Assembly (NCBI GenBank): GCA_038254545.1 | Contig: JBBSGB010000021.1 | Span: forward strand, 1-59,163 | DNA from: CAHJXF01 sp038254545 | GTDB taxonomy: Bacteria; Pseudomonadota; Gammaproteobacteria; Burkholderiales; Burkholderiaceae_D | DNA: 59,163 nucleotides | Direction: 5' to 3' | In this document: positions 36,573-46,936 of the stretch, one piece after another | How positions within the stretch are numbered: position 1 is the first letter of the stretch | Layout: every line of letters starts with the position of its first letter | The notes under the pieces: model-generated | Database searches by the model: none | What the model was told of the DNA's origin: nothing | Seen by the model: only the letters and a program-made list of their open reading frames with translations | Program-made: the position numbers and the translations under genes

Positions 36573-36607
36573 TCGACTCGATACGCAAAAGATATCAATC
36601 GAGTCGA
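36573..36607. promoter_or_regulatory. 10-bp perfect inverted repeat upstream of dctA
   Basis: TCGACTCGAT (36573-36582) and ATCGAGTCGA (36598-36607) are exact reverse complements with a 15-base AT-rich spacer. An AT-rich stretch (AATATATT) follows, 215 bases before the dctA ATG. There is no T-run, so an operator fits better than a LysR-gene terminator. The remainder of the 36517-36819 gap shows no gene. Confidence 0.5.
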
Positions 36608-36819
36608 ACAATATATTGGACGTATCACTACCTGTTGAGGAAGGATGCGACTCACGTCCTCGCCAACGCCGCTCCATCTCGGATCCGGAACGAAGCAGAG
36701 CGGCGACCACGGCCCAAACGGCGGCGGGAATAGCGTGCAAGTCCAGCAAAGGTAGGCCCCCGAGCAAGCGCCGGGGCGCCCAGGCACCACGGCAAAAGAC
36801 GAATCTCGTGGAGGCGACA

Positions 36820-38145
36820 ATGCCCAAGTTCTTCAAGTCCCTGTTCGGCCAGGTAGTCATCGCGCTCCTCGTGGGCATCGCAGTCGGCGTGCTCTACCCG
36901 GACTTCGGCGCGAGCCTGAAACCGCTTGGCGACGCGTTCATCAAGCTGATCAAGGTGCTGATCACGCCGATCGTCTTCTGCGTGGTGGTGCTCGGCATCG
37001 CCGGCGCCGGCGACCTCAAGAAGGTCGGGCGCGTCGGTCTCAAGGCCGTGATCTATTTCGAAGTGGTCACGACGATCGCGCTGCTGCTCGGCCTCGCGCT
37101 CGCCTTCTTCTTTCATCCCGGTACCGGGATGAACATCGACCCGAAATCGCTCGACGCGAGCGCGTTGAGTTCGTACGTGGATCGCGCGTCGCAGGTCAAG
37201 AGCCAGGGGACGGTCGAGTTCCTCATGAAGCTCATCCCGACCACTTTCGTGAACGCGTTCGCAAGCGGCGACGTGTTGCAGGTGCTGCTGGTGTCGATCG
37301 GATTCGGCTGCGCGCTGGCGCTGCTCGGCAATTCGGGCAAGCCGTTTCTTTCGATCATCGAGCAGGCGTCGCACGTGTTCTTCAAGATGATGTTCTTCGT
37401 CGTCAAGCTCGCGCCGCTGGGCGTTCTGGGCGCGATCGCGTTCACGGTCGGCAAGTACGGCGTCGCATCGCTGCAGCAGTTGGGCTCGCTGGTGCTGCTG
37501 TTCTATGTGACCGTCGCGATCTTCGTCGTCGTCGTGCTCGGTGGAATTCTTCGCCTCGCCGGGTTCAACATCTTCAAGCTGATCCGTTATCTGCGCGAGG
37601 AACTGACGATCGTGGCCGGCACCGCATCGTCCGACAGCGTACTGCCGCAGGTAATGCGCAAGCTCGAGCGCATGGGCATCAAGGACTCGACCGTGGGCCT
37701 CGTCATTCCCACCGGCTATTCGTTCAACCTCGACGCCTTCTCGATCTACCTCACGCTCGCCGCGGTGTTCATCGCGCAAGCCACCAATACGGCGCTGTCG
37801 ATGGGGGACCTCCTGACCATCCTCGCGGTCGCGCTGATCACGTCCAAGGGCGCTCACGGCGTGCCCGGCTCGGCCATCGTGATCCTGGCCGCGACGCTGA
37901 CGGCGATTCCCGCAATCCCCGCCATCGGCCTGGTGCTGGTCCTGTCGGTCGACTGGTTCATGGGGATCGCACGCGCACTCGGCAACCTGCTCGGCAATTG
38001 CGTGGCCACAGTCGTCGTCGCCACTTGGGAGAAGGACATCGACAAGGCGCGGGCGCGCCGCGTCCTCGACGGCGAAGTGGTGGTCGATCTCGACGAGCAC
38101 GTGGAAGCCGACGCGGACGCGGTGATCATGAAGACTGCGGCGTAA
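36820..38145 (+). CDS. dctA: C4-dicarboxylate:cation symporter DctA
   Basis: A 441-residue inner-membrane carrier of the DAACS family. It begins MPKFFKSLFGQVVIALLVGI and contains the serine-rich re-entrant loop TASSDSVLPQVM, the unwound helix motif GLVIPTGYSFNLDAFSIYLT and TSKGAHGVPGSAIVIL. It imports succinate, fumarate, malate and sometimes orotate. The ATG at 36820 has GGAGG upstream; the longer open frame is not coding. In this cluster it may import a dicarboxylic substrate or product. Confidence 0.94.
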   Translation: MPKFFKSLFGQVVIALLVGIAVGVLYPDFGASLKPLGDAFIKLIKVLITPIVFCVVVLGIAGAGDLKKVGRVGLKAVIYFEVVTTIALLLGLALAFFFHPGTGMNIDPKSLDASALSSYVDRASQVKSQGTVEFLMKLIPTTFVNAFASGDVLQVLLVSIGFGCALALLGNSGKPFLSIIEQASHVFFKMMFFVVKLAPLGVLGAIAFTVGKYGVASLQQLGSLVLLFYVTVAIFVVVVLGGILRLAGFNIFKLIRYLREELTIVAGTASSDSVLPQVMRKLERMGIKDSTVGLVIPTGYSFNLDAFSIYLTLAAVFIAQATNTALSMGDLLTILAVALITSKGAHGVPGSAIVILAATLTAIPAIPAIGLVLVLSVDWFMGIARALGNLLGNCVATVVVATWEKDIDKARARRVLDGEVVVDLDEHVEADADAVIMKTAA

Positions 38146-38184
38146 ACAGCCACGCACCGACTGCTATCCAGGCGAGGAGATTCG

Positions 38185-39450
38185 ATGAGCAAGTCCCTGC
38201 AACCTTCGGCCCTGCGGATCTGGGAGCACTGCGAGGCGCTGGCCCGCTGCTCCGAGCAAGCCGACGGACTGACCCGGATTTTTCTGAGCATGGAGCAGCG
38301 CGCGGCGAGCGAGCTCGTGCTCGGGTGGATGCGCGATGCCGGCATGTCGGCGCGGCTCGACGAGATCGGCAATTGCGTCGGCCGCTATGAAGGCGACCGG
38401 CCGGGCCTGCCGTGCCTCGTGCTCGGCTCGCATCTGGACACCGTGCGCGACGCCGGCAAATACGACGGCATGCTGGGCGTCGTCGCCGCGATCGAATGCG
38501 TGCATGCGTTGAACAACCGAGGCAGGCGCCTGCCGTTCGCCGTCGAGGTGCTGGGCTTCTCCGACGAGGAAGGAGTTCGCTTCGGTTCCACGCTCTTGGG
38601 CAGCCGCGCGGTCGCCGGAACGTTCGACCCGACTTCGCTGCAGAAGCTCGACCACGAAGGCATGAGCATGCGCAGCGCGATGGCGGCGTTCGGCCTCGAT
38701 CCCGCGCAGATCGCGTGCGCGACGCACAAGCGCGCCGACGTGCTGGCATACGCGGAACTGCATATCGAACAGGGCCCGGTCCTGGAGGCTGAAGGGCTGG
38801 CAGTCGGCGTCGTGACGGCGATCAACGGCGCCAACCGCTTTCTCGTCGAGATCGACGGCATGGCCGGCCACGCCGGAACGGTACCGATGCACCTGCGCCA
38901 GGACGCGCTGGCCGCGGCTTCCGAATGCGTGCTCGCCATCGAAGAGCGCTGCGGCCGCACGCCGGAACTGGTGGGGACGGTGGGCAAGCTCGAGACCCTT
39001 CCGGGCGCGACCAACGTCATTCCAGGCAAAGTGCTCTTCACCATCGACGTCCGCTCGCCGCGCGATGTGGAGCGGCTGTTGGCCGTTGCGAATATCGAGA
39101 AGGCGATGCAAACCATTTGCGCGCGTCGGAACGTCACGCTGAAGATCAATCCCGCGCACGAGGGCAAGACGGCCGCTTGCGCGCCGTGGCTCATGGAGCA
39201 AATCGGCGAGGCGATCGCCGCCGAGGACTTGCCGGTGCGCAAGCTGCCGAGCGGCGCCGGCCATGACGGCATGGCGCTGGTCGAGTTGACCGACATCGGC
39301 ATGCTGTTCGTGCGTTGCAAAGGCGGCATCAGCCACAACCCGGCCGAAGCGATCACGCTCGAAGATGTCGAAACCAGCGCGCGGATCTTCCTTCGCTTCA
39401 TCGAAAACTTTCGGCCCGCTGAGCGAGCGGATCAGAAGGCGAGGACCTGA
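38185..39450 (+). CDS. M20 Zn hydrolase: allantoate amidohydrolase / N-carbamoyl-L-amino-acid hydrolase family
   Basis: A 421-residue dinuclear metallohydrolase with all expected ligands: LVLGSHLDTV (His83, Asp85), GKYDGMLGV (Asp94), FSDEEGVRFGS (Glu128-129), YAELHIEQGPVLE (His near 194) and GGISHNPAEAI (C-terminal His). Homologs hydrolyse N-carbamoyl amino acids, allantoate, ureidoglycine or beta-ureidopropionate, the linear products made by hydantoinase-type enzymes. It is thus the natural second step after the hydantoinase 4 kb upstream. The next gene starts directly after its stop. Confidence 0.9.
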   Translation: MSKSLQPSALRIWEHCEALARCSEQADGLTRIFLSMEQRAASELVLGWMRDAGMSARLDEIGNCVGRYEGDRPGLPCLVLGSHLDTVRDAGKYDGMLGVVAAIECVHALNNRGRRLPFAVEVLGFSDEEGVRFGSTLLGSRAVAGTFDPTSLQKLDHEGMSMRSAMAAFGLDPAQIACATHKRADVLAYAELHIEQGPVLEAEGLAVGVVTAINGANRFLVEIDGMAGHAGTVPMHLRQDALAAASECVLAIEERCGRTPELVGTVGKLETLPGATNVIPGKVLFTIDVRSPRDVERLLAVANIEKAMQTICARRNVTLKINPAHEGKTAACAPWLMEQIGEAIAAEDLPVRKLPSGAGHDGMALVELTDIGMLFVRCKGGISHNPAEAITLEDVETSARIFLRFIENFRPAERADQKART

Positions 39451-40704
39451 GTGGACCCCTACGTGAGCGCCCATGACGACCTGAGCCGCTGGATCGACGC
39501 TCATCACGAGGAGCAGATCGCGTTCCTGCGCGAGATCGTGCGCGTGCCGTCGGATACGCCGCCTGGGGACAATGCGCCGGCGGCAGAGAAGGCCGCCGAA
39601 CGATTGACCGCGATGGGCTTTCAGGTCGAGCGTCATGCGGTGCCGGAAGATTTTCTGCGCGACTACGGCATGAGGAGCGTGACCAACCTGATCGTGCGTC
39701 ATCGCTTCGGCGTTGGCGGCCCGACCATCGCGTTGAACGCACACGGCGACGTGGTGCCGCCCGGCGACGGGTGGACCCGGGATCCGTATGGCGGCGAGGT
39801 CGCCGACGGACGAATGTATGGTCGCGGGGTCGCCGTTTCGAAATCCGACATCGCGACCTATTCCTACGCACTCGCCGCGCTGCGCGCCCTTGCCGAGAGC
39901 GGGGCCGCGCTCAATGGCGTCGTCGAGCTTCACTTCACGTATGACGAAGAGCTCGGCGGCCTCGCAGGTCCCGGATGGCTGCTCGAACACAAGCTCACGA
40001 AGCCGGACTACGCGATCGCCGCGAGCTTCAGCTACGCCGTCGTGACGGCGCACAACGGCTGCCTGCAATTCGAAGTGACAGTGCACGGCAAGTCAGGCCA
40101 CGGCGCGATGCCCGAGACCGGTCGCGACGCATTTCGTGCCGGCACTGCGATCCTGAACGCGATCTACGCGGAGGCCGATGCGTTGAAATCGCAGAAGTCC
40201 GCGGTCGCAGGCATATCTCATCCGACCATGATCGTCGGGCTCATGCAGGGCGGTATCAACACCAACGTCGTGCCCGACCGGCTGACCCTGCGCATCGACC
40301 GGCGCATGACGCCCGAGGAAGACCCGGCCGCTGTCGAGCCGCGCGTGCGGGCGCTGATCGAAGCGGCCGCTGCCAAGCACGACGGCATCCGCGTGGAGAT
40401 CAAACGCCTCCTGCTCGCGAATGCACTCAAGCCCTTGCCGGGCCATCAAACGCTGGTCGAGGCGATCCAGCGAAATGCGCAGCGCGCGTTCGGCGAACAC
40501 ATCCCGGAAGTCGGCGTGCCGCTCTATGCCGACGCGCGCCTCTACGGCGAGCGCGGCGTGCCGATCGTGATGTACGGCGCCGGCCCACGTACGATCGCCG
40601 AATCGAATGCGAAACGTCCCGACGAGAATCTGCTGCTCGAGGATCTGCGTCGCGCCACGCAGGTGATTGCCTGCACGCTCTGCGATCTGTTGAAGGCCGC
40701 GTGA
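39451..40704 (+). CDS. M20/ArgE-DapE family hydrolase with altered metal site
   Basis: A 417-residue M20-fold protein. HxD (ALNAHGDVVPPG, His98/Asp100) and DEEL (166-167) are present. The bridging Asp position in YGRGVAVSKSD reads Val129, the G-E-P-T Glu region reads ASFSYAVVTAHNG, and the C-terminal His of H-x-P-D-E is Lys (ESNAKRPDENL). I recall the variant AVSKSD in a separate M20 subfamily, so this is probably a conserved deviation rather than decay. It starts with GTG directly at the previous stop codon and is presumably co-translated. The substrate is unknown. Confidence 0.85.
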   Translation: MDPYVSAHDDLSRWIDAHHEEQIAFLREIVRVPSDTPPGDNAPAAEKAAERLTAMGFQVERHAVPEDFLRDYGMRSVTNLIVRHRFGVGGPTIALNAHGDVVPPGDGWTRDPYGGEVADGRMYGRGVAVSKSDIATYSYALAALRALAESGAALNGVVELHFTYDEELGGLAGPGWLLEHKLTKPDYAIAASFSYAVVTAHNGCLQFEVTVHGKSGHGAMPETGRDAFRAGTAILNAIYAEADALKSQKSAVAGISHPTMIVGLMQGGINTNVVPDRLTLRIDRRMTPEEDPAAVEPRVRALIEAAAAKHDGIRVEIKRLLLANALKPLPGHQTLVEAIQRNAQRAFGEHIPEVGVPLYADARLYGERGVPIVMYGAGPRTIAESNAKRPDENLLLEDLRRATQVIACTLCDLLKAA

Positions 40705-40725
40705 GGCAACGACCGCCGCCAAATC

Positions 40726-40976
40726 ACACGGTCGCAATGCGTCAGGTTGGTGGTTCCGCGCGTTCCAAACGGCATGCCCGCGATCGCGACGATGGTCTGC
40801 CCTACTTCGGCGAAGCGCTCACGCAGCGCCCCTAGTCGCGCCCGCGCTGCCGTGACTGAAATTGAGCCGGAACACGTCGACGCCGGCGAGGAACAACTCG
40901 CGCACCATCTGTTTTTCGGAACTGGCTAAGCCCATGTGGCGAGGATTTTCGCCTTGCGTATTCTGTGCGTCGTCAT
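40726..40976 (-). pseudogene. pyruvate kinase (ttuE/pykA) remnant
   Basis: The ATG at 40976 overlaps the ttuD stop (ATGA) and begins MTTHRIRKAKILATW, the usual pyruvate kinase start, but a frame change gives TAG at 40926-40928. The adjacent frame continues SSEKQMVRELFLAGVDVFRL and NFSHGS, then stops. Another frame has the very end of the enzyme (VGQTIVAIAGMPFGTRGTTN). The central roughly 400 codons are deleted. In related operons this gene follows glycerate 2-kinase and turns PEP to pyruvate. Confidence 0.85.
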
Positions 40977-42277
40977 GCTTGTTCGATTAGGATGGCCCTG
41001 AAGTCGTTCACGTTGGTGAGGGTCGGCCCGGTGATCACCGCGTCGCCGAGCGCGCCGAAGAAGCCGTGCCCGTCGTTGTCGTCCAGTCGATCGTGGGGTC
41101 GCAGGCCGAGTGACCATGCGCGTGCGAGCGAGTCCGGCGAGAGGTAGGCGCCCGCGATTTCTTCCTGGCCATCGACGCCGTCGGTGTCCCCCGCCAGCGC
41201 GTGGATGTGCGCATGTCCGCCGAGTGCGATCGCCAGCGACAACAGGCATTCGACGTTGCGTCCGCCGCGCCCGTTGCCGCGCACCGTGACGGTGGTCTCG
41301 CCGCCCGACAGCAGCACGCACGGCGCGGCGAATGGCTGGCCGCGTTCGGCCACCTGCAGCGCGATCGCGGCCAGCACCTTGCCGACATCGCGCGCCTCGC
41401 CTTCGATTGCGTCGCCGAGGATGTGCGCGGCATGGCCCGCGTCGCGAGCGACGGCGGCCGCCGCTTCGAGCGCCATCTGCGGGGTCGCGATCAAGCGCGT
41501 GGATGCGCGTGCGAGACGCGGATCGCCCGGCTTGACCGATTCGCCGCGACCGCTTTGGAGCACGTCGCGCACCGGGCCGGGAAGCTCGATGCCGTAGCGG
41601 CGCACGATCGCGAGCGCATCGGCGCAGGTGGTGGGGTCGGGCACGGTGGGGCCCGACGCGATGTCTAGCGGCCGGTCGCCGGGTACGTCGGAGATCGCGA
41701 GCGTGAGCACCCGCGCTGGATGGCAGGCGGCAGCGAGCCGTCCTCCCTTGATGGCCGAGAGATGGCGTCGCACGCAGTTCATCTCGGCAATCGTCGCGCC
41801 CGATTTCAGCAATGCACGATTGACTTCCTGCTTGTGGGCAAGCGTCAAGCCTTCGGCGGGCAACGGCAGCAACGACGAGCCGCCGCCGGAAATCAGGCAC
41901 AGCACGAAATCGTCTTCGGTCAGCCCTTGTACCAGCTCGAGCACGCGCTCGGCAGCGCGCAAGCCAGCCGCATCGGGCACCGGATGCGAGGCCTCGACGA
42001 TCTCGATACGCTCGCACGGCACCGCGTATCCGTAGCGCGTGACGACGAGACCCGACAACGGGCCGGGCCAATGAACTTCGACCGCGCGCGCCATCGCCGC
42101 CGACGCCTTGCCAGCGCCGATCACGATCAGCCTTCCCTTGCCCAATGCCTGTGGCTCCGGCAGGTGCGGCGGGATGCAGAGCGCGGGCTGCGCCGAGGCG
42201 ATGGCCGCATCGAACATGCGTCGCAGGAGCGCCTGCGACGTCATCGACGCTGTGCCGGTTTGCGGCGACGGCTTCAT
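40973..42277 (-). CDS. ttuD: glycerate 2-kinase (MOFRL family)
   Basis: A 434-residue kinase converting D-glycerate to 2-phosphoglycerate. The N-terminal DUF4147 domain has VIGAGKASAAMARAVE and LCLISGGGSSLLPLPAEGLT, with KSGATIAEMNCVRRHLSAIK following. The C-terminal MOFRL domain has VLLSGGETTVTVRGNGRGGR and ALAGDTDGVDGQEEIAGAY. I choose the ATG at 42277; the ATG at 42244 is the alternative. It follows garR on the same strand, and its stop overlaps the broken pyruvate kinase start. Confidence 0.93.
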   Translation of the reverse strand: MKPSPQTGTASMTSQALLRRMFDAAIASAQPALCIPPHLPEPQALGKGRLIVIGAGKASAAMARAVEVHWPGPLSGLVVTRYGYAVPCERIEIVEASHPVPDAAGLRAAERVLELVQGLTEDDFVLCLISGGGSSLLPLPAEGLTLAHKQEVNRALLKSGATIAEMNCVRRHLSAIKGGRLAAACHPARVLTLAISDVPGDRPLDIASGPTVPDPTTCADALAIVRRYGIELPGPVRDVLQSGRGESVKPGDPRLARASTRLIATPQMALEAAAAVARDAGHAAHILGDAIEGEARDVGKVLAAIALQVAERGQPFAAPCVLLSGGETTVTVRGNGRGGRNVECLLSLAIALGGHAHIHALAGDTDGVDGQEEIAGAYLSPDSLARAWSLGLRPHDRLDDNDGHGFFGALGDAVITGPTLTNVNDFRAILIEQA

Positions 42278-42326
42278 CGTGGGTTCCGATCCGCAGCGAA
42301 TTATCGACGCCCCGATATTCGCAGCT

Positions 42327-43232
42327 TCAAGCCGCCTTCTGACCGATCTCGAAATTGGCGAGCTTCTCGAGGGCACGCACCATCGCCGAGTGATCCCAGG
42401 CCTTGCCGCCATGTGCGGCGCAGGAGTTGAACAATTCCTGCGCGGTCGCGGTATTGGGCAGCGAGACGCCGAGAGCGCGCGCACTGCTCAGTGCGAGGTT
42501 CAAATCCTTCTGGTGCAGCTCGATGCGAAAGCCTGGGTCGAACGTTCGCTTGACCATGCGCTCGCCATGCACCTCGAGTATCTTCGACGACGCGAAGCCG
42601 CCCATCAACGCCTGACGCACGCGCGCGGGGTCGGCGCCGGCGCGCGCGGCGAACAGCAGCGCTTCGGCCACCGCCTCGATGTTCAACGCGACGATGATCT
42701 GATTGGCGACCTTGGCGGTCTGGCCGTCGCCGTTGCCGCCGACCAGCGTGATGTTCTTGCCCATCAATTCGAACAGCGGCTTGACGCGCTCGAACACCGC
42801 CTCGTCGCCGCCGACCATGATCGACAGTGTGGCGTTCTTCGCGCCGACTTCGCCTCCCGATACGGGCGCGTCGAGGTAGTCGCAGCCGAGCGCGTTGATC
42901 TTTTTCGCGAACTGCTTGGTCTCGATCGGCGAGATCGAACTCATGTCGACGACGGTCTTGCCTTTGCTCAAACCCGCGCCCACGCCGTCTTCGCCGAACA
43001 GCACCGCGGCGACATCGGGCGTGTCAGGCACCATGATGATGACGATGTCGGATTGGCGCGCGACGTCTTTCGCGCTGGCGCAGGTGGTGGCGCTGCTCTG
43101 TGCAATCGCGTCGGCAAGCTCGCCGTGCGTGAACACGAAGAGCTGGTGCCCGGCCTTGACCAGGTGGCCGGCCATCGGCGCGCCCATGATGCCCAGCCCG
43201 ATGAAGCCCAGCTTCAGTGATGTCGTCGTCAT
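42327..43232 (-). CDS. garR: 2-hydroxy-3-oxopropionate (tartronate semialdehyde) reductase
   Basis: A 301-residue beta-hydroxyacid dehydrogenase. KLGFIGLGIMGAPMAGHLVK is the NAD(P) Rossmann start, DAPVSGGEVGAKNATLSIMV the substrate motif, and GQTAKVANQIIVALNIEAVA contains the catalytic Lys. It reduces tartronate semialdehyde, made by Gcl (or Hyi from hydroxypyruvate), to D-glycerate. It is 38 bases downstream of hyi in the same operon. Close paralogs act on 3-hydroxyisobutyrate, but the context supports GarR/GlxR. Confidence 0.94.
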   Translation of the reverse strand: MTTTSLKLGFIGLGIMGAPMAGHLVKAGHQLFVFTHGELADAIAQSSATTCASAKDVARQSDIVIIMVPDTPDVAAVLFGEDGVGAGLSKGKTVVDMSSISPIETKQFAKKINALGCDYLDAPVSGGEVGAKNATLSIMVGGDEAVFERVKPLFELMGKNITLVGGNGDGQTAKVANQIIVALNIEAVAEALLFAARAGADPARVRQALMGGFASSKILEVHGERMVKRTFDPGFRIELHQKDLNLALSSARALGVSLPNTATAQELFNSCAAHGGKAWDHSAMVRALEKLANFEIGQKAA

Positions 43233-43270
43233 GTGAATTCCGTTTTTGAAGGTGAATCGGCAACCCGCGC

Positions 43271-44053
43271 TTAGCCCGCGTGCATCCGCGTGCGCCAGTC
43301 CAGGCCGGCCTCGGTGGTGGTGGCCGGCTTGTACTCGCAGCCGATCCAGCCGTCATAGCCGATGCGATCGAGATGCGCGAACAGGAACGGGTAGTTGATC
43401 TCTCCCGTGCCCGGCTCGTTGCGTCCCGGGTTGTCGGCGAGCTGGACATGGCCGATGCGCGCCAGGTACTTCTGCAGCGTCGCAGCCAGTTCGCCTTCCA
43501 TGCGTTGCGCGTGATAGATGTCGTACTGCACGAAGGCGTTATCGGCGCCGACCTCGTCGAGCAGCGACACCGCCTGCGCGGTGCGGTTCAGATAAAAGCC
43601 CGGGATGTCGAAGGTGTTGATCGGCTCGATCAGCAGCTTGAGTCCCGCGCGCTTGAGTGCGGCGGCTGCGTGGCCGAGGTTGCTGACGAAAGTCTCGCGC
43701 AGCGCCGCTTCGGATACTCCATTGGGCGCCTTGCCGGCCAGGCAATTGAGTTGCCCGACGCCGAGCGCCTGGGCATATCCAACGGCGCGCGTGACGCCCG
43801 CGCGGAACTCATCCACGCGATCCGGATGGCAGGCGATGCCGCGCTCGCCGGCGTCCCAGTCGCCAGCCGGCAGGTTGTGCAGCACAAGCTTCAGATCGTG
43901 CGCATCGAGGCGTTGCCTGATTTCCGCGGCCTTGTTGGCATACGGGAAGAGGAACTCCACTGCCTCGAAGCCGGCCTGGGCGGCACGCTCGAAGCGCTCG
44001 AGAAACGGCACTTCGGTGAACAGCATCGTGAGGTTGGCGGCAAAGCGAGGCAT
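43271..44053 (-). CDS. hyi: hydroxypyruvate isomerase
   Basis: A 260-residue TIM-barrel sugar-phosphate-isomerase-like enzyme. It starts MPRFAANLTMLFTEVPFLER and contains VEFLFPYANKAAEIRQRL, LLIEPINTFDIPGFYLN (Glu ligand), VQYDIYHAQRMEGEL (Asp/His) and GEINYPFLFAHLDRIGYDGW. It interconverts hydroxypyruvate and tartronate semialdehyde. Located between gcl and garR, the standard order in glyoxylate operons. Confidence 0.95.
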   Translation of the reverse strand: MPRFAANLTMLFTEVPFLERFERAAQAGFEAVEFLFPYANKAAEIRQRLDAHDLKLVLHNLPAGDWDAGERGIACHPDRVDEFRAGVTRAVGYAQALGVGQLNCLAGKAPNGVSEAALRETFVSNLGHAAAALKRAGLKLLIEPINTFDIPGFYLNRTAQAVSLLDEVGADNAFVQYDIYHAQRMEGELAATLQKYLARIGHVQLADNPGRNEPGTGEINYPFLFAHLDRIGYDGWIGCEYKPATTTEAGLDWRTRMHAG

Positions 44054-44080
44054 GGGGATCTCCGTAGATGGGATGCGTGA

Positions 44081-45877
<1,797 letters not shown>

Positions 45878-45965
45878 AGGGGTCTCCAACACGGTTAATC
45901 AACACTGGGGCGCATGGTCGCCGCACACGCTGCGAAGTGGAAGACACAGCGGGTACATTACGCTT

Positions 45966-45980
45966 ATTCCATATCGGAAT
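45966..45980. promoter_or_regulatory. ATTCC-N5-GGAAT inverted repeat in the gcl-LysR gap
   Basis: ATTCC (45966-45970) and GGAAT (45976-45980) form a perfect 5-5-5 inverted repeat containing the T-N11-A core of LysR sites. It is 11 bases upstream of the LysR ATG and about 90 bases before the gcl start, suited to autorepression and control of gcl by the adjacent regulator. Confidence 0.5.
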
Positions 45981-45991
45981 GACGCTTCCCC

Positions 45992-46897
45992 ATGGATCGC
46001 ATCCAAGCCGTTCGTCTCTTCATCCGCGTGGTCGATCTGGGCTCGTTCAGCAAGGCCGCGGCCGCGATGGGCATCGGGCAGCCGACCGCCACGAAACTGG
46101 TCGCGCAGATGGAAAGACAGCTCGGCTCGCGCCTCTTGCATCGATCGACCCATGGCGTGACGCCCACCGAGATCGGCGCGCTCTACTACGAGAAGTGCCG
46201 GCTGATCGCGCATCACGTCGACGAGGCCCAGACGGTGGCCGCCCTGCTTCAGTCGCAAGTGCAGGGCGCGTTGCGCATCACGAGTTCGGTGGCCTTCGGT
46301 CGGCGCGTGCTGGTGCCGATGGTGATGCGCTTCATGCGCCTGAACCCCATGCTGCAGATCGACTTGAGCTTCGACGATCGCTACGTGAACCTGGTCGAGC
46401 AAGGCATCGACGTGGCGATCCGCATGGGCCGCCTCGCCGACTCCACGCTCGGCGCGCGTTACCTGGGCATCAATCCCTGGGTGATCGTGGCGTCGGTCGA
46501 ATATCTGGACAAGCACGGCACGCCGGCCGAACCCGCCGGCCTGGCATCGCACGACGCGCTGATCTACAGCACCGTGCAAGGTGACGCGCGCTGGCACTTC
46601 ACCGGCTCCGACGGCCAGACCTTCGCCGTGCCGGTGAAGGGCCCGCTACGCTCGAACAGCTTGTCGGCGCTGCTGGCGGCCGCACGCGGCGGCTTCGGCG
46701 TGGCGGCATTGCCCTGGTATGTGGCGCACGAGTCGGTGCGCAGCGGGGCAGTGGTGCCGGTGCTCGCGGACTGGACCCTGCCTTCGCAGGAAATCCACGC
46801 GGTCTATCCTTCCCCGCGCATGGTGCCGACCAAGGTGACGGGATTCATCGAGTGGCTGCAGGGACAGTTCGGCGATGCCTGGTGGGCCGATCAATAA
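45992..46897 (+). CDS. LysR-family transcriptional regulator
   Basis: A 301-residue regulator of the AaeR/DsdC-like subgroup (MDRIQAVRLFIRVVDLGSFS, MGIGQPTATKLVAQMERQLG, LLHRSTHGVTPTEIG). The effector domain follows from about residue 90. It is divergent from gcl across 114 bases holding an ATTCC-N5-GGAAT repeat, so it most likely controls the glyoxylate operon. Its stop is 39 bases from the convergent TRAP dctM stop. Confidence 0.92.
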   Translation: MDRIQAVRLFIRVVDLGSFSKAAAAMGIGQPTATKLVAQMERQLGSRLLHRSTHGVTPTEIGALYYEKCRLIAHHVDEAQTVAALLQSQVQGALRITSSVAFGRRVLVPMVMRFMRLNPMLQIDLSFDDRYVNLVEQGIDVAIRMGRLADSTLGARYLGINPWVIVASVEYLDKHGTPAEPAGLASHDALIYSTVQGDARWHFTGSDGQTFAVPVKGPLRSNSLSALLAAARGGFGVAALPWYVAHESVRSGAVVPVLADWTLPSQEIHAVYPSPRMVPTKVTGFIEWLQGQFGDAWWADQ

Positions 46898-46936
46898 GCC
46901 GGCGAACCCTCTTCGACCCGGCCCTCTTCGACCCGC

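Noticed and set aside
40926..42071. Minus-strand 381-codon frame containing the pyruvate kinase start
   Set aside because: Only the last 16 codons belong to the pyruvate kinase remnant; the rest is an out-of-frame reading of ttuD.
46902..46936. Direct repeat CCCTCTTCGACCCG twice between the LysR and dctM stops
   Set aside because: A short duplication in a convergent gap with no symmetry or T-run; no function can be argued.
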